Below are positions 48,779 through 57,303 of a stretch of DNA of 64,000 bases, one piece after another. A program made the position numbers and the translations under genes. Origin of the DNA: Corynebacterium sp. (GTDB lineage Bacteria > Actinomycetota > Actinomycetes > Mycobacteriales > Mycobacteriaceae); the NCBI RefSeq assembly GCF_030532325.1, contig NZ_JAUNLS010000008.1, positions 39,399 through 103,398 on the forward strand, read 5' to 3'. The notes under the pieces were generated by a model. That model worked only from the letters and a program-made list of their open reading frames with translations, ran no database searches and had not been told where the DNA came from. Position 1 is the first letter of the stretch; the number at the start of each line of letters is the position of its first letter.

Positions 48779-50170
48779 TTAGTCGGTGAACTCGCGGATG
48801 CTGGCGAAGACGCGGGCGATGCGCCCGGTGTCCTTGCGGCCGCCCGCCTCAAGGCCGGAGTTGAGATCCAGGCCCGCGGTACCCACGGAGAGCGCCGCGT
48901 GGAGGTTCTCTGGGCTGATGCCGCCGGCGAGCAAGGACTTCCCGCGCACGCTGGCCGGGACGGTGGACCAATCGAAGCTCGTGCCCGTGCCGCCGGAGCC
49001 GGAGTCGAGGATAAGCATGTCGGCGGCATCGGCCAGCTGCGCGGCGAGGGCAGGGCCCTTGGGGCCCTGCATGTCCACGGCGCGCCACACCTGGCGCTCC
49101 CCCGCCGCCGCGCGCACCGAGGAGAGGAGCGCGTGCTCGGCCTCGAGGCTGCCTTGGTAGGGTGCGTGGATCTGGAAGACGTCGATGCCCTCGAGGGTGA
49201 GCTCCTCCCAGCCGGTGGTGCGGCGGGAGACCGCGACGTACTCGAGGCCGGGCTCGTGGGCGATGATCTCGCGCGCGGTTTCACGTGAAACATTGCGCGG
49301 CGAGGCCTCCTCGAAGATGAGTCCGCCGTAGAGGGCGCCGGCCGCGCGGGCCGCCTGCGCCACGGAGCACTCGGTGATGCCGCAGACCTTGTTGCGGCCG
49401 AAGACCAGCTCGCGCGCGGCGGCGTCGATGTCCGGTGTTCCCGTGAGTTGGGAGCCGACGAGGAAGGCGTTGGCGTGCCCGCCGAGCCGGCGCACCGTCT
49501 GGTTATCGCGGATGCCGGACTCCGAGACGATGACCTTTCCCTCCGGCACCCGAGGGGCCAGGCGCTCAGTGCGGCTGAGGTCGATGCTGAGATCGTGCAG
49601 GTTGCGATTGTTGATGCCGATGATGTCAACGCCGAAGTTCACCGCGCGGGATACCTCCTCCTCGGTGATGGCCTCCGTGAGGACGTCAAGCCCGAGGTTA
49701 TCGGCTAGCGCCTTGAGGCTGGCAAAGGTGTCATCGTCCACGATGGACATCATGAGCAGGATGGCGTCCGCGCCGAAGTAGCGCGCGGCGTAGACCTGAA
49801 TCGGGTCGATGATGAAGTCCTTGCACAGCACCGGCAGGTGGGTGGACATGGCCACCGTCTGCAGATGATCGTAATCGCCGCCGAAGCGCTCCGGCTCGCA
49901 GAGCACCGAGATGGCCGAGGCGTAGCGGGAGTACACCCGCGCGATGGCCCCCGGTTCGTAGTGCGAGCGGATGAGCCCCAGCGAGGGCGAGGAGGCCTTG
50001 CACTCCATGATGAAGCGGTTGCGGCCCTGCAGGGCACGGTACAGCGAGCGCGTGGAGCGCGGTAGGGCCTCCAGATCCACGTGCGCCAGGCGTTGGCGAA
50101 TCTCCGGCAGGTGGGTGCGCCGCGTGGCGACGATCCCTTCCAGCACCGTGGGTACCTTATTCTCCGCCAT
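48779..50170 (-). CDS. trpCF: Fused indoleglycerol phosphate synthase / phosphoribosylanthranilate isomerase
   Basis: 463 residues, two joined TIM barrels. TrpC spans about 1-255 (FIMECKASSPSLG, LCKDFIIDPIQ, GINNRNL, VSESGI) and TrpF about 256-460 (KVCGITECSVAQAA, and DSGSGGTGTSFDW near 385). The start overlaps the trpD stop by 14 bases. A parS site sits within the TrpF part and encodes VSRET. Confidence 0.96.
   Translation of the reverse strand: MAENKVPTVLEGIVATRRTHLPEIRQRLAHVDLEALPRSTRSLYRALQGRNRFIMECKASSPSLGLIRSHYEPGAIARVYSRYASAISVLCEPERFGGDYDHLQTVAMSTHLPVLCKDFIIDPIQVYAARYFGADAILLMMSIVDDDTFASLKALADNLGLDVLTEAITEEEVSRAVNFGVDIIGINNRNLHDLSIDLSRTERLAPRVPEGKVIVSESGIRDNQTVRRLGGHANAFLVGSQLTGTPDIDAAARELVFGRNKVCGITECSVAQAARAAGALYGGLIFEEASPRNVSRETAREIIAHEPGLEYVAVSRRTTGWEELTLEGIDVFQIHAPYQGSLEAEHALLSSVRAAAGERQVWRAVDMQGPKGPALAAQLADAADMLILDSGSGGTGTSFDWSTVPASVRGKSLLAGGISPENLHAALSVGTAGLDLNSGLEAGGRKDTGRIARVFASIREFTD
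49277..49292. promoter_or_regulatory. parS site 4 (inside trpCF)
   Basis: GGTTTCACGTGAAACA, one end base from the consensus, with a full TTTCACGTGAAA core. Confidence 0.92.
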
Positions 50171-51185
50171 AGTTGGCCTCCTCGTGGGTGCGCAGCCACT
50201 CCTGCACCTGGCCGCTTTCGATGAGTTCGCGCGCGTGGACCACGCCCTCGGCCATGGTCTCGGCCGTGCCGTTGAGGTAGAACATCAAGCCGGCGGTGGC
50301 TGCGATGGCGTCGACATGCGCGGGCTTGCCGTGGCCCTCGAAGACCGCGCGGATGAGCTGAGCGTTCTCGGCGCCGTCGCCGCCGGCCAGCTCGCTGAGC
50401 TCGTGGCGCTCGACTCCGAGATCCTCCGGGCTGATCTGGTAGTGGGTGATCTCGCCTTCGTTAAGCTCCCAGACGTCGGTGGTGCCGTGCACCGCCACCT
50501 CGTCGGTGCCCGCGCCGTGGATGACCAGAGCGCGGCGGCGGCCCAGCTCCTTGAAGACCTCCGCGATGGTCTGGCCCAGCGCCGGGTTGGCGATACCCAT
50601 GATCTGCAGCTCCGGACGGGCCGGGGCGAGCAGCGGGCCGAGGGTATTGAAGATGGTGGAGATCCCCAGCGCCTTGCGCACCGGCTGCACGTGGGCCACC
50701 GCCGGGTTATAGGCCGGGGCGAAGAGGAAGGTGAAGTTGGAGGACTCGAACTGGCGCACCGCGCGCTGGGGATCGAGATCCAGCGGGATGTTGAGTGCCT
50801 CGAGGACGTCGGCGGAGCCGGACTTGGAGGAGACCGAGCGGTTGCCGCACTTGACCATCCGCACTCCCCCGGCGGCGGCCACGAGGGACGCCGCGGTGGT
50901 GATGTTGATGGTGTTGGCGCCGTCGCCGCCGGTGCCCGCGGTGTCCATGAGGCCCTTCCCGGTGATGGGGAAAGGATAGCCGGCCTTGAGGAAGGCCTTG
51001 GCCGCGCCAGCTACATCCGCGAAGGTTTCCCCGCGGGTACGGATGGCCGCGAGCAGCGCGGCGATGTGGACTTCGTCGTAATCACCCACCGTCAGAGGAG
51101 TGAAGACCTCAATGGCTTCTTCGATGGTGGGTTCCTTGATGTCGAGGTAGCTCTGTAGGGTGCGCAGGGAATCGCTGCTCGTCAT
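50157..51185 (-). CDS. trpD: Anthranilate phosphoribosyltransferase
   Basis: 342 residues. DTAGTGGDGANTINIT (about 81-96) binds PRPP and KCGNRSVSSKSGSADVLE follows. It joins anthranilate to PRPP. Confidence 0.97.
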   Translation of the reverse strand: MTSSDSLRTLQSYLDIKEPTIEEAIEVFTPLTVGDYDEVHIAALLAAIRTRGETFADVAGAAKAFLKAGYPFPITGKGLMDTAGTGGDGANTINITTAASLVAAAGGVRMVKCGNRSVSSKSGSADVLEALNIPLDLDPQRAVRQFESSNFTFLFAPAYNPAVAHVQPVRKALGISTIFNTLGPLLAPARPELQIMGIANPALGQTIAEVFKELGRRRALVIHGAGTDEVAVHGTTDVWELNEGEITHYQISPEDLGVERHELSELAGGDGAENAQLIRAVFEGHGKPAHVDAIAATAGLMFYLNGTAETMAEGVVHARELIESGQVQEWLRTHEEANYGGE

Positions 51186-51212
51186 GGTGGTGGTCCTTTC
51201 TATGCGGTGTGG

Positions 51213-51860
51213 TTAAGGGGTGTGGTTATGAAACTGGCTAAGGGCATGGATGCTGCGGTCGATCATCACCGGGCCCTGCGGGGTGAGGATGGATTCGGGG
51301 TGGAATTGCAGGCCCAGTGCCATGCCATCCGGGGTGGCCGCGGCCATGACCACCTCCCCGCGCTCGGTGGGCGTGGTGGCCAGGGGGTGGAGCTGCTCCG
51401 GGGTGGTAAAGCAGCCAAGCGAGTGATAGCGCGCCACCGGCACCTGCGTGCCGCCGCGGTGCGGGGCGTCCGGCTCCACGTTGGTGGCCAGGCCCTGGAA
51501 CACGGGGTGGCGCTGCCCCTCCGGGGTCAACGTCATGGGCACCGAGGCGCCGTGCACTGGGCCGCAGGGCTCCACCTTTCCGCCGAAGTGCTCGAGCAGG
51601 GCCTGGAAGCCTAGGCAGATGCCGAGCACGGGGATGGTGCCCAGAGCGGCGTTGAGGATCTCCATGAGGTTGCCGGCCTCGCGGGGGTGACCCGGGCCTG
51701 GGGAAAGCACGAGGAGATCGGGCTGGGCGGCGAGCACCTCGTTCACCGGCACAGTGTTGCGGAAGACCGTGGTGCGGCAACCGTGGAGGGCGTCAACGAG
51801 GTTATAGACAAAGGAATCGTGGTTATCAATGAGCACCACGTGCGGGGTGTTCTGGCTCAT
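51213..51860 (-). CDS. trpG: Anthranilate synthase glutamine amidotransferase subunit
   Basis: 215 residues. The nucleophile Cys is in VLGICLGFQALLEHFGG (about 80-90), the glutamine site SPGPGHPREAG is near 54, and the His/Glu dyad is in LQFHPESILT. Its ATG overlaps the trpE stop by four bases. Confidence 0.97.
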   Translation of the reverse strand: MSQNTPHVVLIDNHDSFVYNLVDALHGCRTTVFRNTVPVNEVLAAQPDLLVLSPGPGHPREAGNLMEILNAALGTIPVLGICLGFQALLEHFGGKVEPCGPVHGASVPMTLTPEGQRHPVFQGLATNVEPDAPHRGGTQVPVARYHSLGCFTTPEQLHPLATTPTERGEVVMAAATPDGMALGLQFHPESILTPQGPVMIDRSIHALSQFHNHTP

Positions 51861-53410
51861 CGGATGACCTCCAGGGAAGCGTTGTGGGCCTGGGCGATGG
51901 CACTGAGCACCGCGTAGGCCTTGTGGACGGTTTCATCGGCCTCGGCCTGGGGCACGGAATCGCGTACCACGCCGGCACCCGCCTGCACGATGGCCTTGCC
52001 GCCGGCGACGTAGGCGGAGCGGATGACGATGCAGTTATCCATCGAGCCATCACCCTTGAGGTAGCCCACTGCCCCGCCGTAGGAGCCGCGCCGGGTGCCC
52101 TCGGTCTCGCGCAGCAGTTCGGTAGCGCGCAGCTTCGGTGCCCCGGTAAGCGTGCCCATGGTCATGCAGGCCCGGTAGGCGTCGAGCGCATCGAAATCCT
52201 CGTGCAGGGTGGCCACCACCCGGGAAACCAGGTGCATGACCCGGGAGTAGCGGTCCACGCTGAGCAGCTCCGCTACGCGCCGGGTGCCGGGCACCGCCAC
52301 GCGGGCGAGATCGTTGCGGGCAAGGTCCACGAGCATGATGTGCTCGGAGACCTCCTTGGTATCGGTGCGCATGTCCAGCTCGGCGCGGATGTCGAGCTCG
52401 TGGTTGACGCTGCCGTCCGGGTTGAGCCCCCGCGGGCGGGTGCCGGCGATGGGATAGAGCTGCACCTCGCGGTTGTGGGCGCTGAACTTGAGGTTGGATT
52501 CCGGGGAGGCGCCGAAGAGCTCGTAGTCCGCTCCCCGCACGTAGAACATGTAGGGCGAGGGATTGGACTCGCGCAGCTTGCGGTAGGCGGCCCAGGCGCT
52601 GGGACACTCCAGCTCGAAGGAGCGCGAGGGCACCACCTGGTAGATGTCGCCGGCGGCGAGGTTGCCCTGCAGGCGTTCCACGTGGGCGCGGAAGGTGGCG
52701 TCATCTATGCTGGCCACCGCGCGCAGTGCCGGCACGCTGGGGGCGGGCTCCATGCTGGCAGGCTGGGTGTGTGCGGCGCGATCGAGGGCGCGGTCGAGCT
52801 CGCGCTTGTCGATGCCCCATCCCTCCATCCATGCCTTCTGGTTGAGGTGGTCCACCACAAGCAGGTGCTCGGCCACGAGGAACTCGTAGTCCGGGTAGCC
52901 GTTAGCGCCCTCAGTCACCGCGGGCAGATCCTCGAAGGAGGCCAGGTAGTCAAAGGAGAAGCCGCCGCCGAGGAAGGGAAGGTCCTCGGCTACCGAACCC
53001 TGCTCGCCGCCGAGCTCCATGAACTGGAGGAAGCGCAGGACGTCCGCGCTGGAGGAGTCCTGGAGGCGGGCGCGCTCGTCGTGCTCGCGGGACCTCTCAA
53101 AGAGAAAGACGGACCGCTCCCCCGCTGGTTGCTCCGGCTCGGTGGCCTCGGGCTGGCGCTGGGTGGCGAACTCGGCGTTGAGCCTTTCCAGTAGCAGGCG
53201 GCCGGACTCGCTGAGTGCCTGAGCGGTGACGCGGTTATCGCGGCAGGTGACCTTCATTGCCGCCTTGGTGATGGCGATGCAGTTGAGGTTCTTCTTGGAC
53301 TCGATGTCGGCCGCCTCGAGGAGCAGGGAGTCGCGCGGCGTGGCGAGGGCGTAGAAGAGAGCGGCCGCATCAAGGGTATAGGCGAGCTCGCGCTGTGCTG
53401 TGTACGGCAT
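51857..53410 (-). CDS. trpE: Anthranilate synthase component I
   Basis: 517 residues from the ATG at 53410 with AAAGG six bases upstream; 26 codons are open before it. The chorismate domain shows FELECPSAWAAYRKLR, PIAGTRPRG, DLARNDLARV and TGAPKLRATELL. The N-terminal half should carry the tryptophan feedback site. First enzyme gene of the operon, preceded by the trpL attenuator. Confidence 0.96.
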   Translation of the reverse strand: MPYTAQRELAYTLDAAALFYALATPRDSLLLEAADIESKKNLNCIAITKAAMKVTCRDNRVTAQALSESGRLLLERLNAEFATQRQPEATEPEQPAGERSVFLFERSREHDERARLQDSSSADVLRFLQFMELGGEQGSVAEDLPFLGGGFSFDYLASFEDLPAVTEGANGYPDYEFLVAEHLLVVDHLNQKAWMEGWGIDKRELDRALDRAAHTQPASMEPAPSVPALRAVASIDDATFRAHVERLQGNLAAGDIYQVVPSRSFELECPSAWAAYRKLRESNPSPYMFYVRGADYELFGASPESNLKFSAHNREVQLYPIAGTRPRGLNPDGSVNHELDIRAELDMRTDTKEVSEHIMLVDLARNDLARVAVPGTRRVAELLSVDRYSRVMHLVSRVVATLHEDFDALDAYRACMTMGTLTGAPKLRATELLRETEGTRRGSYGGAVGYLKGDGSMDNCIVIRSAYVAGGKAIVQAGAGVVRDSVPQAEADETVHKAYAVLSAIAQAHNASLEVIR

Positions 53411-53486
53411 GATGGCCTTTCGCTGACGTTGGGGATTGACGTGGAGGGTGGGCAAAGGGGTGGAGCCCAGCGGCGGGCTCGTGGTC

Positions 53487-53545
53487 AAAAACGCCGAAAG
53501 GCCCGCTGCCGCGGACCGAAGAGAGGGATGACAAGGAAGGCCCGC
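53487..53545 (-). promoter_or_regulatory. trp attenuator (terminator / antiterminator)
   Basis: On the minus strand GGTCCGC (53517-53511) can pair with either of two identical GCGGGCC copies. Pairing with the upstream copy (53545-53539) makes an antiterminator; pairing with the downstream copy (53506-53500, 4-base loop) makes a terminator followed by a TTTTT run at 53491-53487. Translation of trpL through its three Trp codons would decide between them. Confidence 0.85.
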
Positions 53546-53548
53546 AGG

Positions 53549-53587
53549 TTATGCGCGCCACCACCAGTTCAGGGAGTTCTTTGTCAT
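53549..53587 (-). CDS. trpL: trp operon leader peptide TrpL
   Basis: A 12-residue peptide MTKNSLNWWWRA, ATG at 53587 and TAA at 53551-53549. Three successive Trp codons lie just before the attenuator stems, so ribosomes stall here when charged tRNA-Trp is scarce. A -10-like TAGAGT lies about 15 bases upstream. Confidence 0.93.
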   Translation of the reverse strand: MTKNSLNWWWRA

Positions 53588-53639
53588 GTGTGTCACTCTA
53601 GCATCCGATTTCTCTCGCTGTATAGGTAATGAGAAAAAT

Positions 53640-53686
53640 ACCCCCGGGCGCGGGCTGTTTCACGTGAAACATCGCATCCCGGGGGT
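53640..53686. terminator. Hairpin with parS in its loop
   Basis: ACCCCCGGG (53640-53648) pairs with CCCGGGGGT (53678-53686); the 29-base interior contains parS at 53656-53671. It lies between the hydroxylase stop (53738) and the trp promoter, on the minus strand ending in TATTTTTCTC after the stem, so it likely terminates the hydroxylase transcript. Confidence 0.7.
53656..53671. promoter_or_regulatory. parS site 5 (inside a terminator loop)
   Basis: TGTTTCACGTGAAACA, perfect 16-bp consensus, self-complementary inside the larger hairpin. Confidence 0.95.
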
Positions 53687-53737
53687 TGACTTCCGTTCGG
53701 GCACTGGGGTGGAGTGTCGGGCGGGGCGCGCTGGGGT

Positions 53738-55588
53738 TTAGGAGCGCTTGATCAGGGCCTTGGAGAAGTAGGCCTCGACCGAGGAGGCGTCATCCAGCGG
53801 CAGGACCGCGCCCACGTACTGATCGGGGCGGACGATGACCACCGCACCTTCGCGGGAGATGCCGCGGGCCTCGAAGATGTCCTTCTCCGCGGAGAGCACG
53901 CTGAAGACGTTCTCCCAATTCGGCACGTTGAACTTGCCGTTGCGCGGGCGGAAGAGGCGCGGGGCGTCGAGGATCTCGAAGTCGTGGTGGTTGGTCTGCT
54001 GGTAGATGGCCTTGATGTCGAAGTAGGTGTTCTCATCCTCACCCTCCGGGGTGAAGGCGGCGACGACCTTCTCCATGTTCTCCGCCCAGGCGCTCAGGCG
54101 GGAGTCTTCGCCGGCCTTGGGGGCGTCGGCAAAAGCGTAGATGCGGTAGCGGCCGTCGGCCTGGTGCTGGTGGCCCAGGTGCTGCGGGAAGGCGTCGCAG
54201 CGGCGCAGGACCTCGTAGGACTTGAAGCGCTTGCCCACCGGGAAGCCGGAGGCCAGCTCCTGGTTCTCGGTGCCGCCGACGATGAGGTTCTCCTCGTACT
54301 GGGTGAGCATGCCGGCGGCAAACTCCTCGGCGGCAACGTAGTACTTCTCCACTGCCTCCGGATCATCCAGCTCCTCCGTGGGGGTGGCCATGAGAGTGGA
54401 CCACTCCTTGTCAAAGTTGATGAGGTTCTGGGCGGCCGGCTGGCGCTCGCCGTGGTAAGTGCACAGCAGGTCCTTGGGCGCGCGGCCGTCGAGCACGTGG
54501 CCCAGCTTCCAGCCGATGTTGAAGCCGTCCTGCATGGATACGTTCATGCCCTGGCCGGCCTTGGCCGAGTGGGTGTGGCAGGCGTCTCCGGTGAGGAAGA
54601 CGCGCGGCTCGGCGTCGCTGTCATCGAAGGCGTCCACCAGGCGGTGGCCCACCTCGTAGACGGAGTGCCAGGCCACCATCTTGACGTCCACGTAGTAGGG
54701 GGCGTAGATCTCGTTGGCCTTCTCGATGATCTTCTCAATCGGGGTCTCGCGGACCTTGTGGTTGTCATCCTCGGCCACCACGCCGAGGTCGACGTAAATG
54801 CGGGAGAGGTAGCCGCCCTCGCGCGGGATGTGGAGGATGGAGCCGGCCTTGGAGTGGATGGCGCACTTGGTGCGCCAGTCCGGGAAGTTGGTGTCCACCA
54901 CGACGTCCATGACGCCCCAGGCGTGATTGGCCTGATCGCCCTTGAGGCTGCGGCCGATGGACTTGCGCACGCGGGACTTGGCACCGTCGCAGCCGACGAC
55001 GTACTTGGCGCGGACGTCGCGCGGGTTACCCTCGGCGTCCTCGAGGTGGACGAGCACCGGGTACTCGCCCTCCCCCACCTCCAGGGAGAGGAAGTTCCAG
55101 CCGTAGTCCGGGGTGATGCGGGCGGGTCCGCGGCGCGCGTAGCGGGCAAAGTAATCCAGCACGCGGGCCTGGTTCACGATGAGGTGCGGGAACTCGGAGA
55201 TGCTAAACTCGTCATCGATAGGGCAGGCAGTGCGGATGATCTTGGAGCGGTCTTCCGGATCCGGGTTCCAGAAGGACATCTCGGTGATCTCGTAGGCCTC
55301 CTCGATGATCTCCTGGGCAAAGCCGAAGGCCTGGAAGGTCTCGGTGGAGCGGGACTGGATGCCGTCCGCCTGTCCCAGCTCGAGGCGGTGGGGGCGGCGC
55401 TCGATGATGCGGGTGTTGACGCTGGGGAACATGGACAGCTGTGCGGCGGCAATCATGCCGGCCGGGCCAGAGCCGACGATGAGAACATCCATCTCATCGG
55501 GCAGCTCGGTGGCGCGATCGACGCCATAGCCTGCAGCCGGGAGCTCTCGGGGGTCTTCAGAAACATAGCCGTTGTGGTGGAACTGCAC
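53738..55588 (-). CDS. FAD-dependent aromatic hydroxylase (3-hydroxybenzoate 4-monooxygenase-like)
   Basis: 616 residues from the GTG at 55588, with AAGGAG six bases upstream. FAD site [17 protein letters not shown] (about 35-51), YVVGCDGAKSRVRKSIG (about 190) and GDACHTHSAKAGQGMNVSMQDG (about 330, quoted as GDACHTHSAKAGQGMN) followed by a thioredoxin-like C-terminal domain: the phenol hydroxylase/MobA pattern. Such enzymes add a hydroxyl next to an existing phenol OH. In this cluster the product would be homoprotocatechuate or a related catechol. The substrate is not fixed by sequence. Confidence 0.88.
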   Translation of the reverse strand: MQFHHNGYVSEDPRELPAAGYGVDRATELPDEMDVLIVGSGPAGMIAAAQLSMFPSVNTRIIERRPHRLELGQADGIQSRSTETFQAFGFAQEIIEEAYEITEMSFWNPDPEDRSKIIRTACPIDDEFSISEFPHLIVNQARVLDYFARYARRGPARITPDYGWNFLSLEVGEGEYPVLVHLEDAEGNPRDVRAKYVVGCDGAKSRVRKSIGRSLKGDQANHAWGVMDVVVDTNFPDWRTKCAIHSKAGSILHIPREGGYLSRIYVDLGVVAEDDNHKVRETPIEKIIEKANEIYAPYYVDVKMVAWHSVYEVGHRLVDAFDDSDAEPRVFLTGDACHTHSAKAGQGMNVSMQDGFNIGWKLGHVLDGRAPKDLLCTYHGERQPAAQNLINFDKEWSTLMATPTEELDDPEAVEKYYVAAEEFAAGMLTQYEENLIVGGTENQELASGFPVGKRFKSYEVLRRCDAFPQHLGHQHQADGRYRIYAFADAPKAGEDSRLSAWAENMEKVVAAFTPEGEDENTYFDIKAIYQQTNHHDFEILDAPRLFRPRNGKFNVPNWENVFSVLSAEKDIFEARGISREGAVVIVRPDQYVGAVLPLDDASSVEAYFSKALIKRS

Positions 55589-55719
55589 TGTGGTCTCCTT
55601 GATTACCAATGGGGGTGCGGGGGTAGGAATCAACCCCGGCGAAGTGTGAGCTAATGGAGGGAAGGGCGGTGACTCACCTCAATGAGTGCGAACCCTGTGA
55701 TCTAAGTCCTATGGGCCGA

Positions 55720-55731
55720 ATCATATATGAT
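55720..55731. promoter_or_regulatory. Palindrome upstream of the hydroxylase, candidate GntR site
   Basis: ATCATATATGAT, a perfect 12-bp palindrome 132 bases before the hydroxylase start. It resembles the sites at 57207 and 57257 (shared ATCnTATA words). Confidence 0.45.
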
Positions 55732-55737
55732 GACGCA

Positions 55738-55784
55738 ACCCCGCACAATGAGATTCACAATTTATGTCTCTCAGAGTGCGGGGT
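55738..55784. terminator. Hairpin after the MHS transporter
   Basis: ACCCCGCAC (55738-55746) pairs with GTGCGGGGT (55776-55784), and TGAGA (55749-55753) with TCTCA (55768-55772) inside it. It lies 24 bases past the transporter stop on the minus strand. Confidence 0.6.
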
Positions 55785-55807
55785 CGGGGGTGGCGCCGGA
55801 GAGGTGC

Positions 55808-57175
55808 CTACTTGTTCTTGCTGAAGATGAAGTGGCCGCGAGACTGCTCGGCCTCGTGCTCGGGGCCCAGCGGGATGCCCTTGCGCTCGCGCAGGATGAA
55901 GGTGCACACCAGGCCCACGATGGAGGCGGTGACCAGATATCCCGAGACCGCGAAGGTGGTGCCGGTGGCCTCCACCAAGGCCGCGGCGATCATCGGGGCG
56001 AAGGCGCCGCCGAGGATGGAGCCCAGCGCGTAGGTGATGGACACACCCGTGGCACGGATGGAGGCCGGGAAGAGCTCGGCGTACATCGCGGACTGCGCTC
56101 CGTAGGTCAGGCCCAGGCCGATGGTGAGGAAGATCAGCGCGATGTAGAGCTTGCCCAGCTCACCGGTGTTGACCATGGGGAACAGTGCCGCGGCGCCGAT
56201 GCCCTGCAGAACAAAGCCGATGAGGTAGGTGTTGCGGCGGCCGATGTAATCGGAGATCCAGCCCGCCATGAGGGTGAAGATGCCCCAGGTGAAGGCGGAG
56301 AGGGTGACGGCATTGAGGACGTCGCCACGCGCCAGGGCCACCGGGCCGTCCGGGTCCGTGGCGTACTTCTGGATGTATCCGCCGGTGGTCATGTAGCCCA
56401 CGGTGCCGTTACCAGCGAAGACGAGCGCGGCGATGAAGACCAGCGGGGTGAACTTGGCAAAGAGCACGCTGATGGGGTTGCGGGCCTCCTGCTCCTCGCG
56501 TTCGGCGATCTCCGCGAACACCGGGGATTCCTCCACGCCCATGCGGATGTAGTAGCCCACGAGGACGAGCACGAAGGAGAGCAGGAAGGGAACGCGCCAG
56601 CCCCACTGCATGAAGGCCTCCCCCGGGGCGATGGTGTTCATAATGGACAGCACGCCGGAGGAGAGCAGCAGGCCGGCGGGCACACCAATCTGGGGGCCGG
56701 CGCCGTAGAGGCCGCGCTTGTCAGTGGGAGCGTGCTCGACGGCCATGAGCACCGCCGAGCCCCACTCGCCACCGGCGGAGATGCCCTGGATGATGCGCAG
56801 GAGGATGAGCAGGATGGGCGCCCACACGCCGGCGGTCTCGTAGGTGGGCAGCACACCGATGAGCGTGGTGGCACCGCCCATGGCGAACAGCGTGACGAGC
56901 AGGACCACGCGGCGGCCTAGGCGGTCGGCGAAGTGGCCGGCCAGGAAGGCGCCGAGCGGGCGGAAGAGGAAGGAAAGGCCGACGGTCAGGAACGCGATGA
57001 TGCTGGCCATGCCTCCTTCCAGGGGGCCGAACATGAGCTTGTTGAAGACGAGGCCGGCGACGGCGGCGTAGAGGAAGTAGTCATACCACTCGATGGCGGT
57101 ACCAATCGTGGTGGCTGCGACAACACGGCGGCGTTCGTTCGTCGTGATGGTCCCAGCCGCAGGGGTGCGGGGCAT
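55808..57175 (-). CDS. MHS-family (MFS) aromatic acid or metabolite:proton symporter
   Basis: 455 residues from the ATG at 57175, with AAAGGAA five bases upstream. Twelve spans. IEWYDYFLYAAVAGLVFNKL, GHFADRLGRRVVLLVTLFAMG (quoted in part) and GGEWGSAVLMAVEHAP are the MHS family signatures. Position between hydroxylase and ring-cleavage genes suggests uptake of the hydroxyaromatic acid. Confidence 0.9.
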   Translation of the reverse strand: MPRTPAAGTITTNERRRVVAATTIGTAIEWYDYFLYAAVAGLVFNKLMFGPLEGGMASIIAFLTVGLSFLFRPLGAFLAGHFADRLGRRVVLLVTLFAMGGATTLIGVLPTYETAGVWAPILLILLRIIQGISAGGEWGSAVLMAVEHAPTDKRGLYGAGPQIGVPAGLLLSSGVLSIMNTIAPGEAFMQWGWRVPFLLSFVLVLVGYYIRMGVEESPVFAEIAEREEQEARNPISVLFAKFTPLVFIAALVFAGNGTVGYMTTGGYIQKYATDPDGPVALARGDVLNAVTLSAFTWGIFTLMAGWISDYIGRRNTYLIGFVLQGIGAAALFPMVNTGELGKLYIALIFLTIGLGLTYGAQSAMYAELFPASIRATGVSITYALGSILGGAFAPMIAAALVEATGTTFAVSGYLVTASIVGLVCTFILRERKGIPLGPEHEAEQSRGHFIFSKNK

Positions 57176-57206
57176 GCGCGTTCCTTTCAAGGGGGATGTG
57201 TCGTGT

Positions 57207-57214
57207 CGTATACG
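57207..57214. promoter_or_regulatory. CGTATACG palindrome, candidate GntR operator
   Basis: Perfect 8-bp palindrome 31 bases before the transporter start. GTATAC cores are common in operators of the FCD-type GntR regulators; such a regulator is encoded at 58794. Confidence 0.5.
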
Positions 57215-57256
57215 CTTAAGGCAGTGTGAACTAAACCACTTGCAGCGATGTGGAAG

Positions 57257-57268
57257 ATAATATACGAT
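57257..57268. promoter_or_regulatory. ATAATATACGAT, candidate GntR operator
   Basis: Near-palindrome sharing TATACG with the site at 57207, 36 bases before the FAH-RraA start. The two sites lie in the divergent promoter region, 50 bases apart, so one dimer pair could repress both directions. Confidence 0.45.
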
Positions 57269-57303
57269 TCGGGCAAGGATTTGTTCAAAGTAAAGGATTC
57301 TTC

